NCBI GenBank assembly: GCA_900772675.1
Contig: CAAGRM010000087.1
Coordinates: 1-7,593 of the forward strand
DNA length: 7,593 nt
Direction: 5' to 3'
Origin: Lachnospiraceae bacterium
Lineage (GTDB): Bacteria; Bacillota; Clostridia; Lachnospirales; Lachnospiraceae
A model generated the notes under the pieces. It did not search any database. It saw only the letters and a list, made by a program, of their open reading frames with translations, and was not told the DNA's origin. This document shows, piece by piece, positions 1 through 6,828 of the stretch. A program made the position numbers and the translations under genes. Within the stretch, counting starts at the first letter, position 1; each line of letters starts with the position of its first letter.

Positions 1-1
1 A

Positions 2-646
2 ATCGATCAAAATGTAGTTTACCGGTCTCTGCTGGAAGAACCCTCCAGTATTTACAGTCTGCTTCTGGTTGCTGGATATCTGAAAACACCAAAAAAGGAG
101 TTGCAGACAGACGGATCGTATCTGTGTGAGGTATCCATTCCCAACTGGGAGATTGCGGCAGTTTACAAAGCAGAGATTTTATCCCATCTGCTGCAGATTG
201 GAGCAGTAACCAGAACGACAGCAGACCGGATTGCGGAAAGCCTGTATACGAATGATGTGAAAAAACTGCAGAGTGCGATTGCAGAGTATATGGACAAGTC
301 GATCAGTTTTTACGATGCGGGCGCAGAAGGTTTTTACCACGGACTGGTACTGGGACTGATTGCATTGCTGGATCAACAGTATAAAATCACATCCAACCGG
401 GAATTCGGAGAGGGACGGTACGATATCAGCCTGTTCCCGCGAGAACTCCGGTATCCTGGCATTCTGATGGAACTAAAATGGAAAAAGGGGATTACAGAAG
501 ACACACTGAAAAAATTAGCGAAAGAAGCATTAAACCAGATTGAAACACAGCGATACGATGCAGAAATGCGGCAGGAAGGGGTTACGGAAGTCATCAAACT
601 TGGAATCGCCTTTTCTGGAAAAAATGTAAAAATTTGGACGGTATAA
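2..646 (+). CDS. AAA-ATPase-like protein with PDDEXK_9 nuclease domain, 3' part (5' end outside window)
   Basis: The reading frame is open from base 2 to a TAA at 644-646, giving 214 visible residues; the start and the N-terminal ATPase part lie upstream. A TTG at 101 is not a credible start because family-like sequence continues before it (SIYSLLLVAGYL at fragment residues 16-27). The rest matches the C-terminal half of the AAA-ATPase_like/PDDEXK_9 (formerly DUF1703) family: FYDAGAEGFYHGLVLGL at about 103-119, then a PD-(D/E)XK core with Asp141 in GRYDI, Glu157 and Lys159 in ELK, and Gln179 in an LNQI helix, ending in a GIAFSGK strand. All core nuclease residues are present, so this end looks intact. 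Proteins of this family are usually multi-copy in Clostridia and Bacteroidetes and their role is poorly known; nuclease activity here is inferred from fold only. A second fragment of the same family lies at the right edge. Confidence 0.88.
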   Translation: MDQNVVYRSLLEEPSSIYSLLLVAGYLKTPKKELQTDGSYLCEVSIPNWEIAAVYKAEILSHLLQIGAVTRTTADRIAESLYTNDVKKLQSAIAEYMDKSISFYDAGAEGFYHGLVLGLIALLDQQYKITSNREFGEGRYDISLFPRELRYPGILMELKWKKGITEDTLKKLAKEALNQIETQRYDAEMRQEGVTEVIKLGIAFSGKNVKIWTV

Positions 647-665
647 AAACAGGAGAAGACAAAAC

Positions 666-671
666 AGGGGG
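666..671 (+). promoter_or_regulatory. Shine-Dalgarno of the GPH symporter gene
   Basis: AGGGGG sits 7 bases before the ATG at 679. It selects this ATG over an in-frame TTG at 634, which would overlap the upstream gene and has no purine-rich site at a suitable distance. Confidence 0.75.
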
Positions 672-678
672 AAGCAAA

Positions 679-2037
679 ATGAAAAAATTAACAGCGGCAA
701 AGATATGGCAGTTCGCAGCAGGCCAGTTTGGATGGGCGCTGCTGTCTGGTATCATATCGAACTGGCTGGTGTACTTTTATCAGCCGGATGAAACCGCAAT
801 CAGCCAGGGACAGACGGTATTCATACCGCAGGGGCTGGTGATTTTCGGGGTTTTTACCATTATTGGAGGGATCACAGCCTTCGGAAGAATTTTTGATGCA
901 TTCACTGATCCGATGATTGCGTCCTGGTCAGACCGGTGCACTTCAAAAAACGGACGGCGGATCCCGTTCTTAAAAGGCGCGTCCCTGCCGCTGGCACTTT
1001 CCACCGTGCTGGTGTTCTGGTCACCGGTGAATGAAAACAGCTGGATCAATGCGGCATTCTTGTTTGGTATGATTCTAGCATATTACCTTTCGATCACGGC
1101 ATACTGTACTCCGTACAATGCCCTGATTCCGGAACTGGGCCATACACAGCAGGAACGCCTGAATATATCCACCATCATTTCTTTCACCTTTATTGCAGGA
1201 ACCGCTGTGGCCTATCTGGCACCGGCGATCTGGGGTACGCTGATTCCTTTCTTCGGAAGAGTAAATGCAATCAGGATCACTTTCACAGCCATGGCAGCGG
1301 CAGCATTCATATGCATGCTTGTGCCGGTATTCTGCATCCGGGAAAAAGATTACGTAGATACCGTTCCCTCGAAGGATTCGGCCTTTCGTTCCCTTACAGC
1401 AACCTTTCGGAATGGAGAATTCCGGAAATTTGTAGGATCTGATATCTTTTACTGGATCGCCCTCACCATGTTCCAGACGGGCCTTCCGTTTTTCGTTACC
1501 AGCCTGCTGAAACTCCCGGAGACGATGACAACGCTGTACTTTGTGGGAATGACGGCACTGTCGCTTGTCTTTTACGTTCCGGTCAACAAGCTGACACCGA
1601 AACTGGGCAAGAAAAAGATGATTCTGTTTGCATTTGCTGTTTTCAGCCTTGCATATTTTTACACAGGTTTTATGGGAAACATCCCATTCATCCCGGAAAC
1701 CGTACAGGGTCTGATTCTGACAGTCGTGGCAGCACTTCCCATGGCGATTTTCGGTATTCTGCCGCAGGCAGTTGTCGCGGATATCGCACAGAGCGATGCA
1801 GTTACCTCAGGAAGCAGCCGCGAGGGAATGTTCTACGCAGCCAGAACTTTCGCCTTCAAGCTGGGGCAGAGCCTTTCCATGCTGATCTTTACGGCGGTCT
1901 CCACCATTGGAAACGGCAGTGGAGCCGGATACCGGATTGCAGCATTCGGTGCAGCTGTATTCTGCGGCGCAGGCGGACTGATACTGATGTTTTACGATGA
2001 GAAAAAGATTAACTGCGTGATCAACGGAAAAGCATAG
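679..2037 (+). CDS. GPH-family (MelB-like, MFS_2) sugar:cation symporter
   Basis: A 452-residue inner-membrane protein, a normal length for the glycoside-pentoside-hexuronide:cation symporter family, with about 12 hydrophobic segments. Family signatures are clear. GRIFDAFTDP at 69-78 carries Asp73 and Asp77, which correspond in spacing to the cation-site Asp55 and Asp59 of E. coli MelB. SDR at 84-86 and GRRIPF at 92-97 form the conserved cytoplasmic loop, and PYNALIPEL follows at 145-153. The C-terminal half has a REGMFYAARTFAFKLGQ stretch at 381-397, a typical GPH motif. It probably imports a glycoside, pentoside or hexuronide with Na+ or H+; the substrate cannot be read from sequence, and no glycosidase or sugar regulator lies in the window to suggest one. 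The gene starts 32 bases after the upstream nuclease-family gene and may be read from the same transcript, but the two have no obvious functional link. No separate promoter was recognised. Confidence 0.93.
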   Translation: MKKLTAAKIWQFAAGQFGWALLSGIISNWLVYFYQPDETAISQGQTVFIPQGLVIFGVFTIIGGITAFGRIFDAFTDPMIASWSDRCTSKNGRRIPFLKGASLPLALSTVLVFWSPVNENSWINAAFLFGMILAYYLSITAYCTPYNALIPELGHTQQERLNISTIISFTFIAGTAVAYLAPAIWGTLIPFFGRVNAIRITFTAMAAAAFICMLVPVFCIREKDYVDTVPSKDSAFRSLTATFRNGEFRKFVGSDIFYWIALTMFQTGLPFFVTSLLKLPETMTTLYFVGMTALSLVFYVPVNKLTPKLGKKKMILFAFAVFSLAYFYTGFMGNIPFIPETVQGLILTVVAALPMAIFGILPQAVVADIAQSDAVTSGSSREGMFYAARTFAFKLGQSLSMLIFTAVSTIGNGSGAGYRIAAFGAAVFCGAGGLILMFYDEKKINCVINGKA

Positions 2038-2063
2038 GTCAGTACTCAGCACGGCGGTCTTTT

Positions 2064-3710
2064 TTATCTCGAAATCAGCTCCTCCGCATGCTTTAACGCA
2101 TCCGAAATATTCGAACAGAAATTTTCTTCCCCGACAAGCTCCACAAAGCCGGATTTTTTCATCACCTTCATCGGCTGCTCATTCACGTGAGAAAAGACGA
2201 GGGTGATCCCTTTCGATTCGCAGAGCTTCGTCAGATTCTGGAGCGCATTCATGGCCGTACTGTCGATCGCCGGTACGCTCCGCATCCGGAGAACGAGACA
2301 TTTCGTGAAATCCTTTACCACGATGTGCTCAATCGCATCCGCCGCGCCAAAGAAGAGCGGTCCTGTGATCTCGTATACACGGATTTCCAGCGGCAGCTTC
2401 TGCAGATGTTCATCCACCGCCGGGGAATCATCGTCCACATAGACCCAGCTGTCGGCGTGCGTTTCCTCGCTCATCCGCTTGATGAAAAGCAGGCAGGCCA
2501 GAACCATGCCGATCTCGATTGCGACAACGAGGTCAAACACAACGGTCAGCACAAACGTAGTAAAAAGAACGATAATATCACTCTTCGGAGCCGTGCGTAC
2601 AAGATGCACGAAGGTTCTCCACTGGCACATATTGTAGGCAACAAGGAACAGAATCGCGGCAATCGTCGGCATCGGAATCATGCCCGCAAACGGCATCAGC
2701 ACAACAAGAACGATGACGAGCGTAATGGAATGCACCATACCCGCAACCGGCGTGCGTCCGCCGTTTTTGATATTTGCCGCCGTTCTGGCAATCGCTCCCG
2801 TAGCCGGAATACCGCCGAAAAGCGCAGAAGCAATATTTCCGGCACCCTGTGCAATCAGCTCTGTATCCGAACGATGCTTGCTGTTGATCATGCCGTCCGC
2901 AACAACACAGGAGAGAAGCGACTCAATCGCCGCAAGCACCGCGATCGTAAACGCATTTGGAATCGCCGACTGAATCAGTTTCATGTCAAAAACCGGCAGA
3001 TGAAGCGTTGGAAGCGCATTGCTGATTGTGTACAGATTTCCAATCGTAGAAACGTGCAGCGGCAGAAACTGAACCATCAGAATACCGGCAATAACAGCAA
3101 TCAGCGATCCCGGGATTTTCTTGAAAATCAGCGGAGACACAATCAAAATGGCAAGGCTGACCCCGCCGACAATCAGCGCATCCGGTGAAATCGTGGAAAA
3201 ATTCTCCGCAAATGCCTTCAGTTTTTCCATCGTTTCAATCGGCTTTACCCCGTCAGGATACGTAACGCCGCAGAAATCCTTTAACTGTCCGATCACGATT
3301 GTCACCGCAATACCGGAAGTAAACCCCGTTGTAATCGTATAAGGAATAAACTTGATCAGACTTCCAAAATGACAGAAGCCCATGATAATAAGGAAGACAC
3401 CGGCAAGAATGGTCGCCGTCATCAGCCCCTCGAGGCCGTCCCGCGCGACAATACCGGCAACAATCGTGGCAAACGCGGCCGTCGGACCGGCAATCTGGAC
3501 ACAGCTTCCGCCGAGCGCGGAAATCACAAAGCCCGCCACAATCGCGGTGAAAATACCAGCCTCTGGTCCCACGCCGGAAGCAAGAGCCAGTGCAATAGAA
3601 AGAGGAAGTGCAATGATCGCAACGATGATACCGGCAGTCACATCTTTGGCAAACTGCGCGCGGTCATAGGACTTCAGAGAAGTGAGTAGCATTGGTTTGA
3701 ACGAATTCAT
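2064..3710 (-). CDS. SulP/SLC26 family anion transporter with STAS domain
   Basis: A 548-residue protein from the ATG whose first base is 3710, the usual length for bacterial SulP carriers. The membrane part covers about residues 20-412. It includes LPLSIALALASGVGPEAG (35-52), the conserved SulP pore region, QIAGPTAAF (72-80), AAIESLLSC (260-268) and GGIPATGAIART (299-310). A cytoplasmic STAS domain follows at about 440-545, with the loop VPAIDSTAM (479-487); Ser484 is at the position phosphorylated in related anti-sigma-antagonist STAS proteins. The family moves sulfate, bicarbonate or other anions and dicarboxylates, coupled to Na+ or H+; the substrate here is unknown and no sulfur-assimilation or carbonic anhydrase gene is adjacent. 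The frame stays open 115 codons upstream, but that stretch crosses the likely promoter and has no family similarity. The Shine-Dalgarno is weak (AAGCGAG on the minus strand), so the start is good but not certain; Met7 is an alternative. Confidence 0.93.
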   Translation of the reverse strand: MNSFKPMLLTSLKSYDRAQFAKDVTAGIIVAIIALPLSIALALASGVGPEAGIFTAIVAGFVISALGGSCVQIAGPTAAFATIVAGIVARDGLEGLMTATILAGVFLIIMGFCHFGSLIKFIPYTITTGFTSGIAVTIVIGQLKDFCGVTYPDGVKPIETMEKLKAFAENFSTISPDALIVGGVSLAILIVSPLIFKKIPGSLIAVIAGILMVQFLPLHVSTIGNLYTISNALPTLHLPVFDMKLIQSAIPNAFTIAVLAAIESLLSCVVADGMINSKHRSDTELIAQGAGNIASALFGGIPATGAIARTAANIKNGGRTPVAGMVHSITLVIVLVVLMPFAGMIPMPTIAAILFLVAYNMCQWRTFVHLVRTAPKSDIIVLFTTFVLTVVFDLVVAIEIGMVLACLLFIKRMSEETHADSWVYVDDDSPAVDEHLQKLPLEIRVYEITGPLFFGAADAIEHIVVKDFTKCLVLRMRSVPAIDSTAMNALQNLTKLCESKGITLVFSHVNEQPMKVMKKSGFVELVGEENFCSNISDALKHAEELISR

Positions 3711-3865
3711 GAAAAAAGCTCGCTTTCTATTAGATTTTATAGCTGAGATAAAACGCAGATTCGAAAAACAGCGCAAAAAAATCAGCATCACAGAACAAAA
3801 GTGTATCCTGCAATTGGAATCCTGTGAGGCTGGCCTTTTTGTATTGCTTTTTGAATTGCCAGAAA

Positions 3866-3894
3866 AGTATAGCATAAAAAGTGCGGAGTCGAAA
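3866..3894 (-). promoter_or_regulatory. Probable SulP promoter with extended -10
   Basis: Read on the minus strand, TGC-TATACT gives a strong extended -10, with the -10 hexamer at 3871-3866. The -35 is weak, a TTCGAC/TCGACT-like sequence about 15-16 bases upstream near 3887-3893. Transcription would start near 3859 and leave a leader of about 150 bases before the SulP ATG. The extended -10 could make up for the poor -35. Confidence 0.55.
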
Positions 3895-3980
3895 AGCCAA
3901 AAAGAAATTGTTTGTCTTTCTATACAATTATGCCATGTTTTGGATTGCACATAAATGGAAGAAAAGCATTTCAGGGACAA

Positions 3981-4007
3981 AGAAAGGGTTTTTTGAAAAA
4001 ACTTTCT
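3981..4007. repeat. 27-base A/T-rich inverted repeat upstream of the YfcC promoter
   Basis: AGAAAG (3981-3986) and CTTTCT (4002-4007) are exact inverted copies. Inside them TTTTTT (3989-3994) faces AAAAAA (3996-4001) around a central G, with two unpaired G bases (3987-3988) on the left side only. It is followed by a T-rich run (about 4008-4024) and ends about 20 bases before the -35 of the YfcC promoter. It could be a regulator operator, a leftover intrinsic terminator, or an A/T-tract upstream element. Confidence 0.5.
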
Positions 4008-4026
4008 GTTGTTTTTTTCTTTTTCA

Positions 4027-4056
4027 GTGACTTTTCTCTCAGATCTATGGTACACT
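4027..4056 (+). promoter_or_regulatory. Probable promoter of the YfcC-iadA operon
   Basis: The -35 is GTGACT (4027-4032), matching four of six consensus positions. After an 18-base spacer comes the -10 TACACT (4051-4056), preceded by TG at 4048-4049 as an extended -10. Transcription would start near 4063, giving a leader of about 54 bases with a small GTCT-GAAA-AGAC hairpin of unknown significance. Confidence 0.6.
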
Positions 4057-4099
4057 AGAGCGTGTCTGAAAAGACTTCCGAAAATACATTAGAACAAAT

Positions 4100-4107
4100 G
4101 GAGGAAA
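4100..4107 (+). promoter_or_regulatory. Shine-Dalgarno of the YfcC-family gene
   Basis: GGAGGAAA is a near-perfect anti-16S match before the ATG at 4117. The 12 bases between GGAGG and the ATG are slightly longer than usual. Confidence 0.75.
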
Positions 4108-4116
4108 TTTAAAAGC

Positions 4117-5637
4117 ATGAGAAAAAAGAAAGGCGAAGGCCTGAAATCATTCAACAGGGGATTTACTGTGCCGGATACCTACATTATTATTTTCTTTGTA
4201 GTTGTGATCGCGGCCGTGATGACCTTTCTTGTACCGAAAGGCTATTATGAGACAGAGGATGTCACGTACCTGATGAACGGGGTAGAAAAGACCCGTACCG
4301 TCATCAAAGACGGAAGCTTCCAATATCTGACCGATGCTGCCGGAAAACCGGTTACAGAAGGCGTTGCACTGTTCAGCGGCGACGGCGGAACCGGATTTTT
4401 CAATTACATGTATAACGGAATTATCAGCAGCTCTGCCATTGAAATCATCGCATTTCTGATGGTGGTCGGCGGTGCTTTCGGCATCATGATCCGTACCGGA
4501 GCTGTTGAAGCCGGTCTGATCGGTCTGATCCGCAAAGCAAAAGGAGCCGAAAAGCTGCTGATCCCGGTTCTTTTTGTCCTGTTTTCCCTCGGCGGAGCTG
4601 TCTTCGGAATGGGAGAAGAGGCGCTTCCGTTCACGATGATTCTCTGCCCGCTGTTCGTTGCGGTCGGATACGACACGGTCATTGCCGTACTTGTTACGTA
4701 CGTGGCAACACAGATCGGCTTCGGATCATCCTGGATGAACCCGTTCTCCGTCGGAATTGCGCAGGGAATCGCCGGTATCGACGTATTTTCAGGTGCAGGC
4801 TTCCGTATGGTGATGTGGGTGGTATTCACCGCCCTTGGCTGCGGCATGACCATGTTTTATGCAGCAAAGGTCAAAAAGAATCCGGAAATCTCCGTTGCCT
4901 ACGAAAGCGATCAGTATTTCCGCGATCAGAACGAGAAAACGGGCATTGACGAGGGCCATTCGTTTGGCATCGGCCATATTTTAGTCCTGGTAACTTTAGC
5001 GGTTACCGTTGTATGGGTTATCTGGGGCGTTATGGCAAAAGGCTATTATATGGCAGAAATTGCAACCCAGTTCTTCATTATGGGAATCGTGGCAGGTGTG
5101 ATTGGTGTCATCTTCCATCTGAACGATATGAAGGGGAACGACATTGCTGTTTCCTTTAAGGATGGTGCAAAAGACCTGATCGGCGCAGCGCTCGTTGTAG
5201 CGATGGCGCAGGGCATTATGCAGGTGCTCGGCGGTTCCGACCCGACAACACCGACCGTGATCAATACGATCATGTACGGGATTTCACGTGCACTGGCTGA
5301 TCTTTCGGGCGCAGCAGCAGCCGTGCTGATGTATGTGTTCCAGTCGGTATTCAATTTCTTCGTCGTGTCCGGTTCCGGCCAGGCGGCAATCACCATGCCG
5401 ATCATGGCGCCGCTTGCGGATCTTCTTGGCGTATCCCGCCAGACATCCGTTCTTGCGTTCCAGCTGGGTGATGCGTTCACAAACCTGATTGTTCCAACAT
5501 CAGGCTGCCTGATCGGTTCCCTGGCAATCGCAAAGATTGAATGGTCAAACTGGATCAAATTCATGTGGAAATTTCTGGGTATACTGATGATCGGAGCGGT
5601 CATCACGATTCTGATTGCAGTTGCGATTGGATTTTGA
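4117..5637 (+). CDS. YfcC-family carrier (DcuC-like, IT superfamily)
   Basis: A 506-residue integral membrane protein, the usual length for YfcC proteins. After a basic N-terminus and the motif FTVPDTY (16-22) comes TM1 (about 22-39). A hydrophilic loop (about 41-95) follows, then two blocks of helices separated by a charged cytoplasmic stretch (about 250-282). Each half contains a polar re-entrant-type segment: FGMGEEALPF (163-172) in the first, and NFFVVSGSGQAAITMPIMAP (413-432) followed by GDAFTNLIVPTSG (451-463) in the second. These are the signatures of the YfcC/DcuC/AbgT-like ion transporter group. Family members are variously annotated as carriers of dicarboxylates, basic amino acids or short peptides, so the substrate is uncertain. 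It is the first gene of the probable operon, 16 bases before iadA, which points to a beta-aspartyl peptide or one of its products as substrate (inference). Confidence 0.9.
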   Translation: MRKKKGEGLKSFNRGFTVPDTYIIIFFVVVIAAVMTFLVPKGYYETEDVTYLMNGVEKTRTVIKDGSFQYLTDAAGKPVTEGVALFSGDGGTGFFNYMYNGIISSSAIEIIAFLMVVGGAFGIMIRTGAVEAGLIGLIRKAKGAEKLLIPVLFVLFSLGGAVFGMGEEALPFTMILCPLFVAVGYDTVIAVLVTYVATQIGFGSSWMNPFSVGIAQGIAGIDVFSGAGFRMVMWVVFTALGCGMTMFYAAKVKKNPEISVAYESDQYFRDQNEKTGIDEGHSFGIGHILVLVTLAVTVVWVIWGVMAKGYYMAEIATQFFIMGIVAGVIGVIFHLNDMKGNDIAVSFKDGAKDLIGAALVVAMAQGIMQVLGGSDPTTPTVINTIMYGISRALADLSGAAAAVLMYVFQSVFNFFVVSGSGQAAITMPIMAPLADLLGVSRQTSVLAFQLGDAFTNLIVPTSGCLIGSLAIAKIEWSNWIKFMWKFLGILMIGAVITILIAVAIGF

Positions 5638-5644
5638 AAGGAAG
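5638..5644 (+). promoter_or_regulatory. Shine-Dalgarno of iadA
   Basis: AAGGAAG lies directly after the YfcC stop codon and 9 bases before the ATG at 5654. It favours this ATG over an in-frame TTG at 5615, which would overlap the YfcC gene and add 13 residues with no counterpart in the family. Confidence 0.7.
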
Positions 5645-5653
5645 TGCGTAAAA

Positions 5654-6802
5654 ATGAAAATATTCCAAAATATCGATGTCTATGCGCCGGAACATCTCGG
5701 CAGAAAAGATGTTGTCACGGTGTATGACAAAATTGTCAAAATTGCAGATGCAGGAACCATAACGGCAGATGGCATGCTTTTCGATGTCGAAACCGTGGAC
5801 GGAACAGATCTGATCCTGACACCTGGCTTTGTGGACTGCCATGTGCATGTGCTCGGTGGCGGAGGAGAGGGCGGCTTTGCCAACCGCACTCCGGAGGCAA
5901 CCCTGGAAGGCCTGACGAAATTCGGTGTAACCACCGTTGTCGGCTGTCTGGGAACCGATGGCATCGGCCGTGATATGTGTGCGCTGGTGGCAAAAACAAA
6001 AGGCCTGCGGGAGCAGGGGATGTCTGCCTGGTGTTACACCGGCAGCTATCAGGTTCCGGTGCGCACCCTGACAGACGGCATCACGAAGGATATTATGATG
6101 ATCGAGGAAGTCATCGGAACCGGTGAAATTGCGATCTCGGATCATCGCTCTTCCCAGCCGACCTTTGAAGAATTTGCCCGTCTGACCGCGGATACCCGGC
6201 TTGGCGGAATCCTCTCCGGAAAAGCAGGCGTTGTCAATGTTCATCTCGGTGGCAGCCCAAGATGCATGGATCTGATCGAACGCGTCATTTCCGAAACGGA
6301 AATTCCGACCAGCCAGTTCCTGCCGACTCATGTGAACCGGAATGAAAGACTGTTTCAAAAGGCGATTGCGTATGCATTAAAAGGCGGAAACGTTGATTTT
6401 ACCGGAAATGAAAACATCGATTACGAGGAAACTATTTCCGACGAAGTGCGTGTATGCAAAGGAATCCGGCGTATGCTGGATGCAGGTGTGGATCCGAAGC
6501 ATATCACCATTTCTTCCGACGGACAGGGAAGTATGCCGAGGTTCAGTAAGGAAGGCGTATTCCTCGGAATGGGAGTGGGACAGTCGAGCTGTCTGCTAAA
6601 AGAAGTAAAAGAGTGCGTGGAGATGGCGCAGATTCCCTTGGATACGGCACTTTCTGCCATTACGGCAAATCCGGCAGCGACTCTGTCACTGAAGGGAAAA
6701 GGAAAAATTCAGGAAGGCTTTGATGCAGATCTGTGTGTGCTGACCCGGGAACTGGAGATTCAGGAGGTTGTTGCGCGGGGAAAAACAGTGTATACGAAAT
6801 AG
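5654..6802 (+). CDS. iadA: Isoaspartyl dipeptidase (beta-aspartyl-peptidase), amidohydrolase family M38
   Basis: A 382-residue cytoplasmic metallopeptidase close in length to E. coli IadA (390). It hydrolyses beta-aspartyl dipeptides, clearing or using isoaspartyl peptides from protein breakdown. Motifs align with the E. coli enzyme: PGFVDCHVHVLGGGGEGG with metal ligands His63 and His65 and substrate-site Glu72; TGSYQVPVRT with Tyr132; SDHRSS with Arg165; VNVHLGG with His197; LPTHVNRN with His226 and Arg229; ISSDGQGS with catalytic Asp289 and Ser293. Counting from the HRS anchor, the residue equivalent to the carbamylated metal-bridging Lys162 of E. coli is Glu158, in GTGEIAISDHRS. A Glu can bridge metals directly, so the enzyme is probably active with an uncarbamylated centre. 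The C-terminal FDADLCVLTRELEIQ is the usual return to the small beta domain. The gene lies 16 bases after the YfcC gene and almost certainly shares its transcript. The rest of the active site leaves little room for another amidohydrolase. Confidence 0.95.
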   Translation: MKIFQNIDVYAPEHLGRKDVVTVYDKIVKIADAGTITADGMLFDVETVDGTDLILTPGFVDCHVHVLGGGGEGGFANRTPEATLEGLTKFGVTTVVGCLGTDGIGRDMCALVAKTKGLREQGMSAWCYTGSYQVPVRTLTDGITKDIMMIEEVIGTGEIAISDHRSSQPTFEEFARLTADTRLGGILSGKAGVVNVHLGGSPRCMDLIERVISETEIPTSQFLPTHVNRNERLFQKAIAYALKGGNVDFTGNENIDYEETISDEVRVCKGIRRMLDAGVDPKHITISSDGQGSMPRFSKEGVFLGMGVGQSSCLLKEVKECVEMAQIPLDTALSAITANPAATLSLKGKGKIQEGFDADLCVLTRELEIQEVVARGKTVYTK

Positions 6803-6817
6803 CATATGGGAAGGAAA

Positions 6818-6822
6818 GAGGG
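6818..6822 (+). promoter_or_regulatory. Shine-Dalgarno of the metallophosphoesterase gene
   Basis: GAGGG lies 6 bases before the ATG at 6829, inside a longer purine run (6808-6822). It fixes the start 26 bases after the iadA stop. An in-frame ATG at 6733 lies inside iadA and would add 32 residues of unrelated, Gly/Cys-rich sequence. Confidence 0.7.
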
Positions 6823-6828
6823 TGCCAA

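Larger units (their letters stand above)
3711..4116. other. Divergent intergenic control region
   Basis: About 406 bases lie between the divergent starts of the SulP gene (-) and the YfcC gene (+). The stretch is much richer in A and T than the flanking genes. It holds one promoter-like sequence per strand, a 27-base A/T-rich dyad (3981-4007), T-rich tracts before the plus-strand promoter, and a SulP leader of roughly 150 bases. I saw no conserved riboswitch or T-box core, tRNA or convincing small gene. Confidence 0.8.

Noticed and set aside
634..678. Upstream TTG start for the GPH symporter
   Set aside because: It overlaps the previous gene and lacks a ribosome site; the ATG at 679 has AGGGGG at 7 bases and gives the normal family N-terminus.
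2040..2066. Bidirectional intrinsic terminator between the convergent genes
   Set aside because: A T-run is present but I could not find a stem longer than about four base pairs.
2187..3188. A 333-codon open frame on the plus strand opposite the SulP gene
   Set aside because: Its translation is a low-complexity Arg/Asn/His-rich string typical of an antisense shadow, and the minus strand has clear SulP motifs throughout.
3709..3954. Possible 81-residue plus-strand protein starting at the ATG in the same CATG as the SulP start
   Set aside because: There is no Shine-Dalgarno, no recognisable family, and it runs antisense through the SulP leader and promoter.
3711..4055. N-terminal extension of the SulP protein by 115 codons
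   Set aside because: The frame is open, but the extension has no SulP similarity, crosses the best promoter, and would make the protein far longer than the family.
5046..5606. A 186-codon minus-strand frame opposite the YfcC gene
   Set aside because: The plus strand encodes conserved transporter motifs here; the reverse frame shows no family signature.
5603..6358. A 251-codon open frame on the minus strand across iadA
   Set aside because: It is antisense to a well-supported enzyme, rich in His/Cys without any motif, and has no ribosome binding site or promoter.
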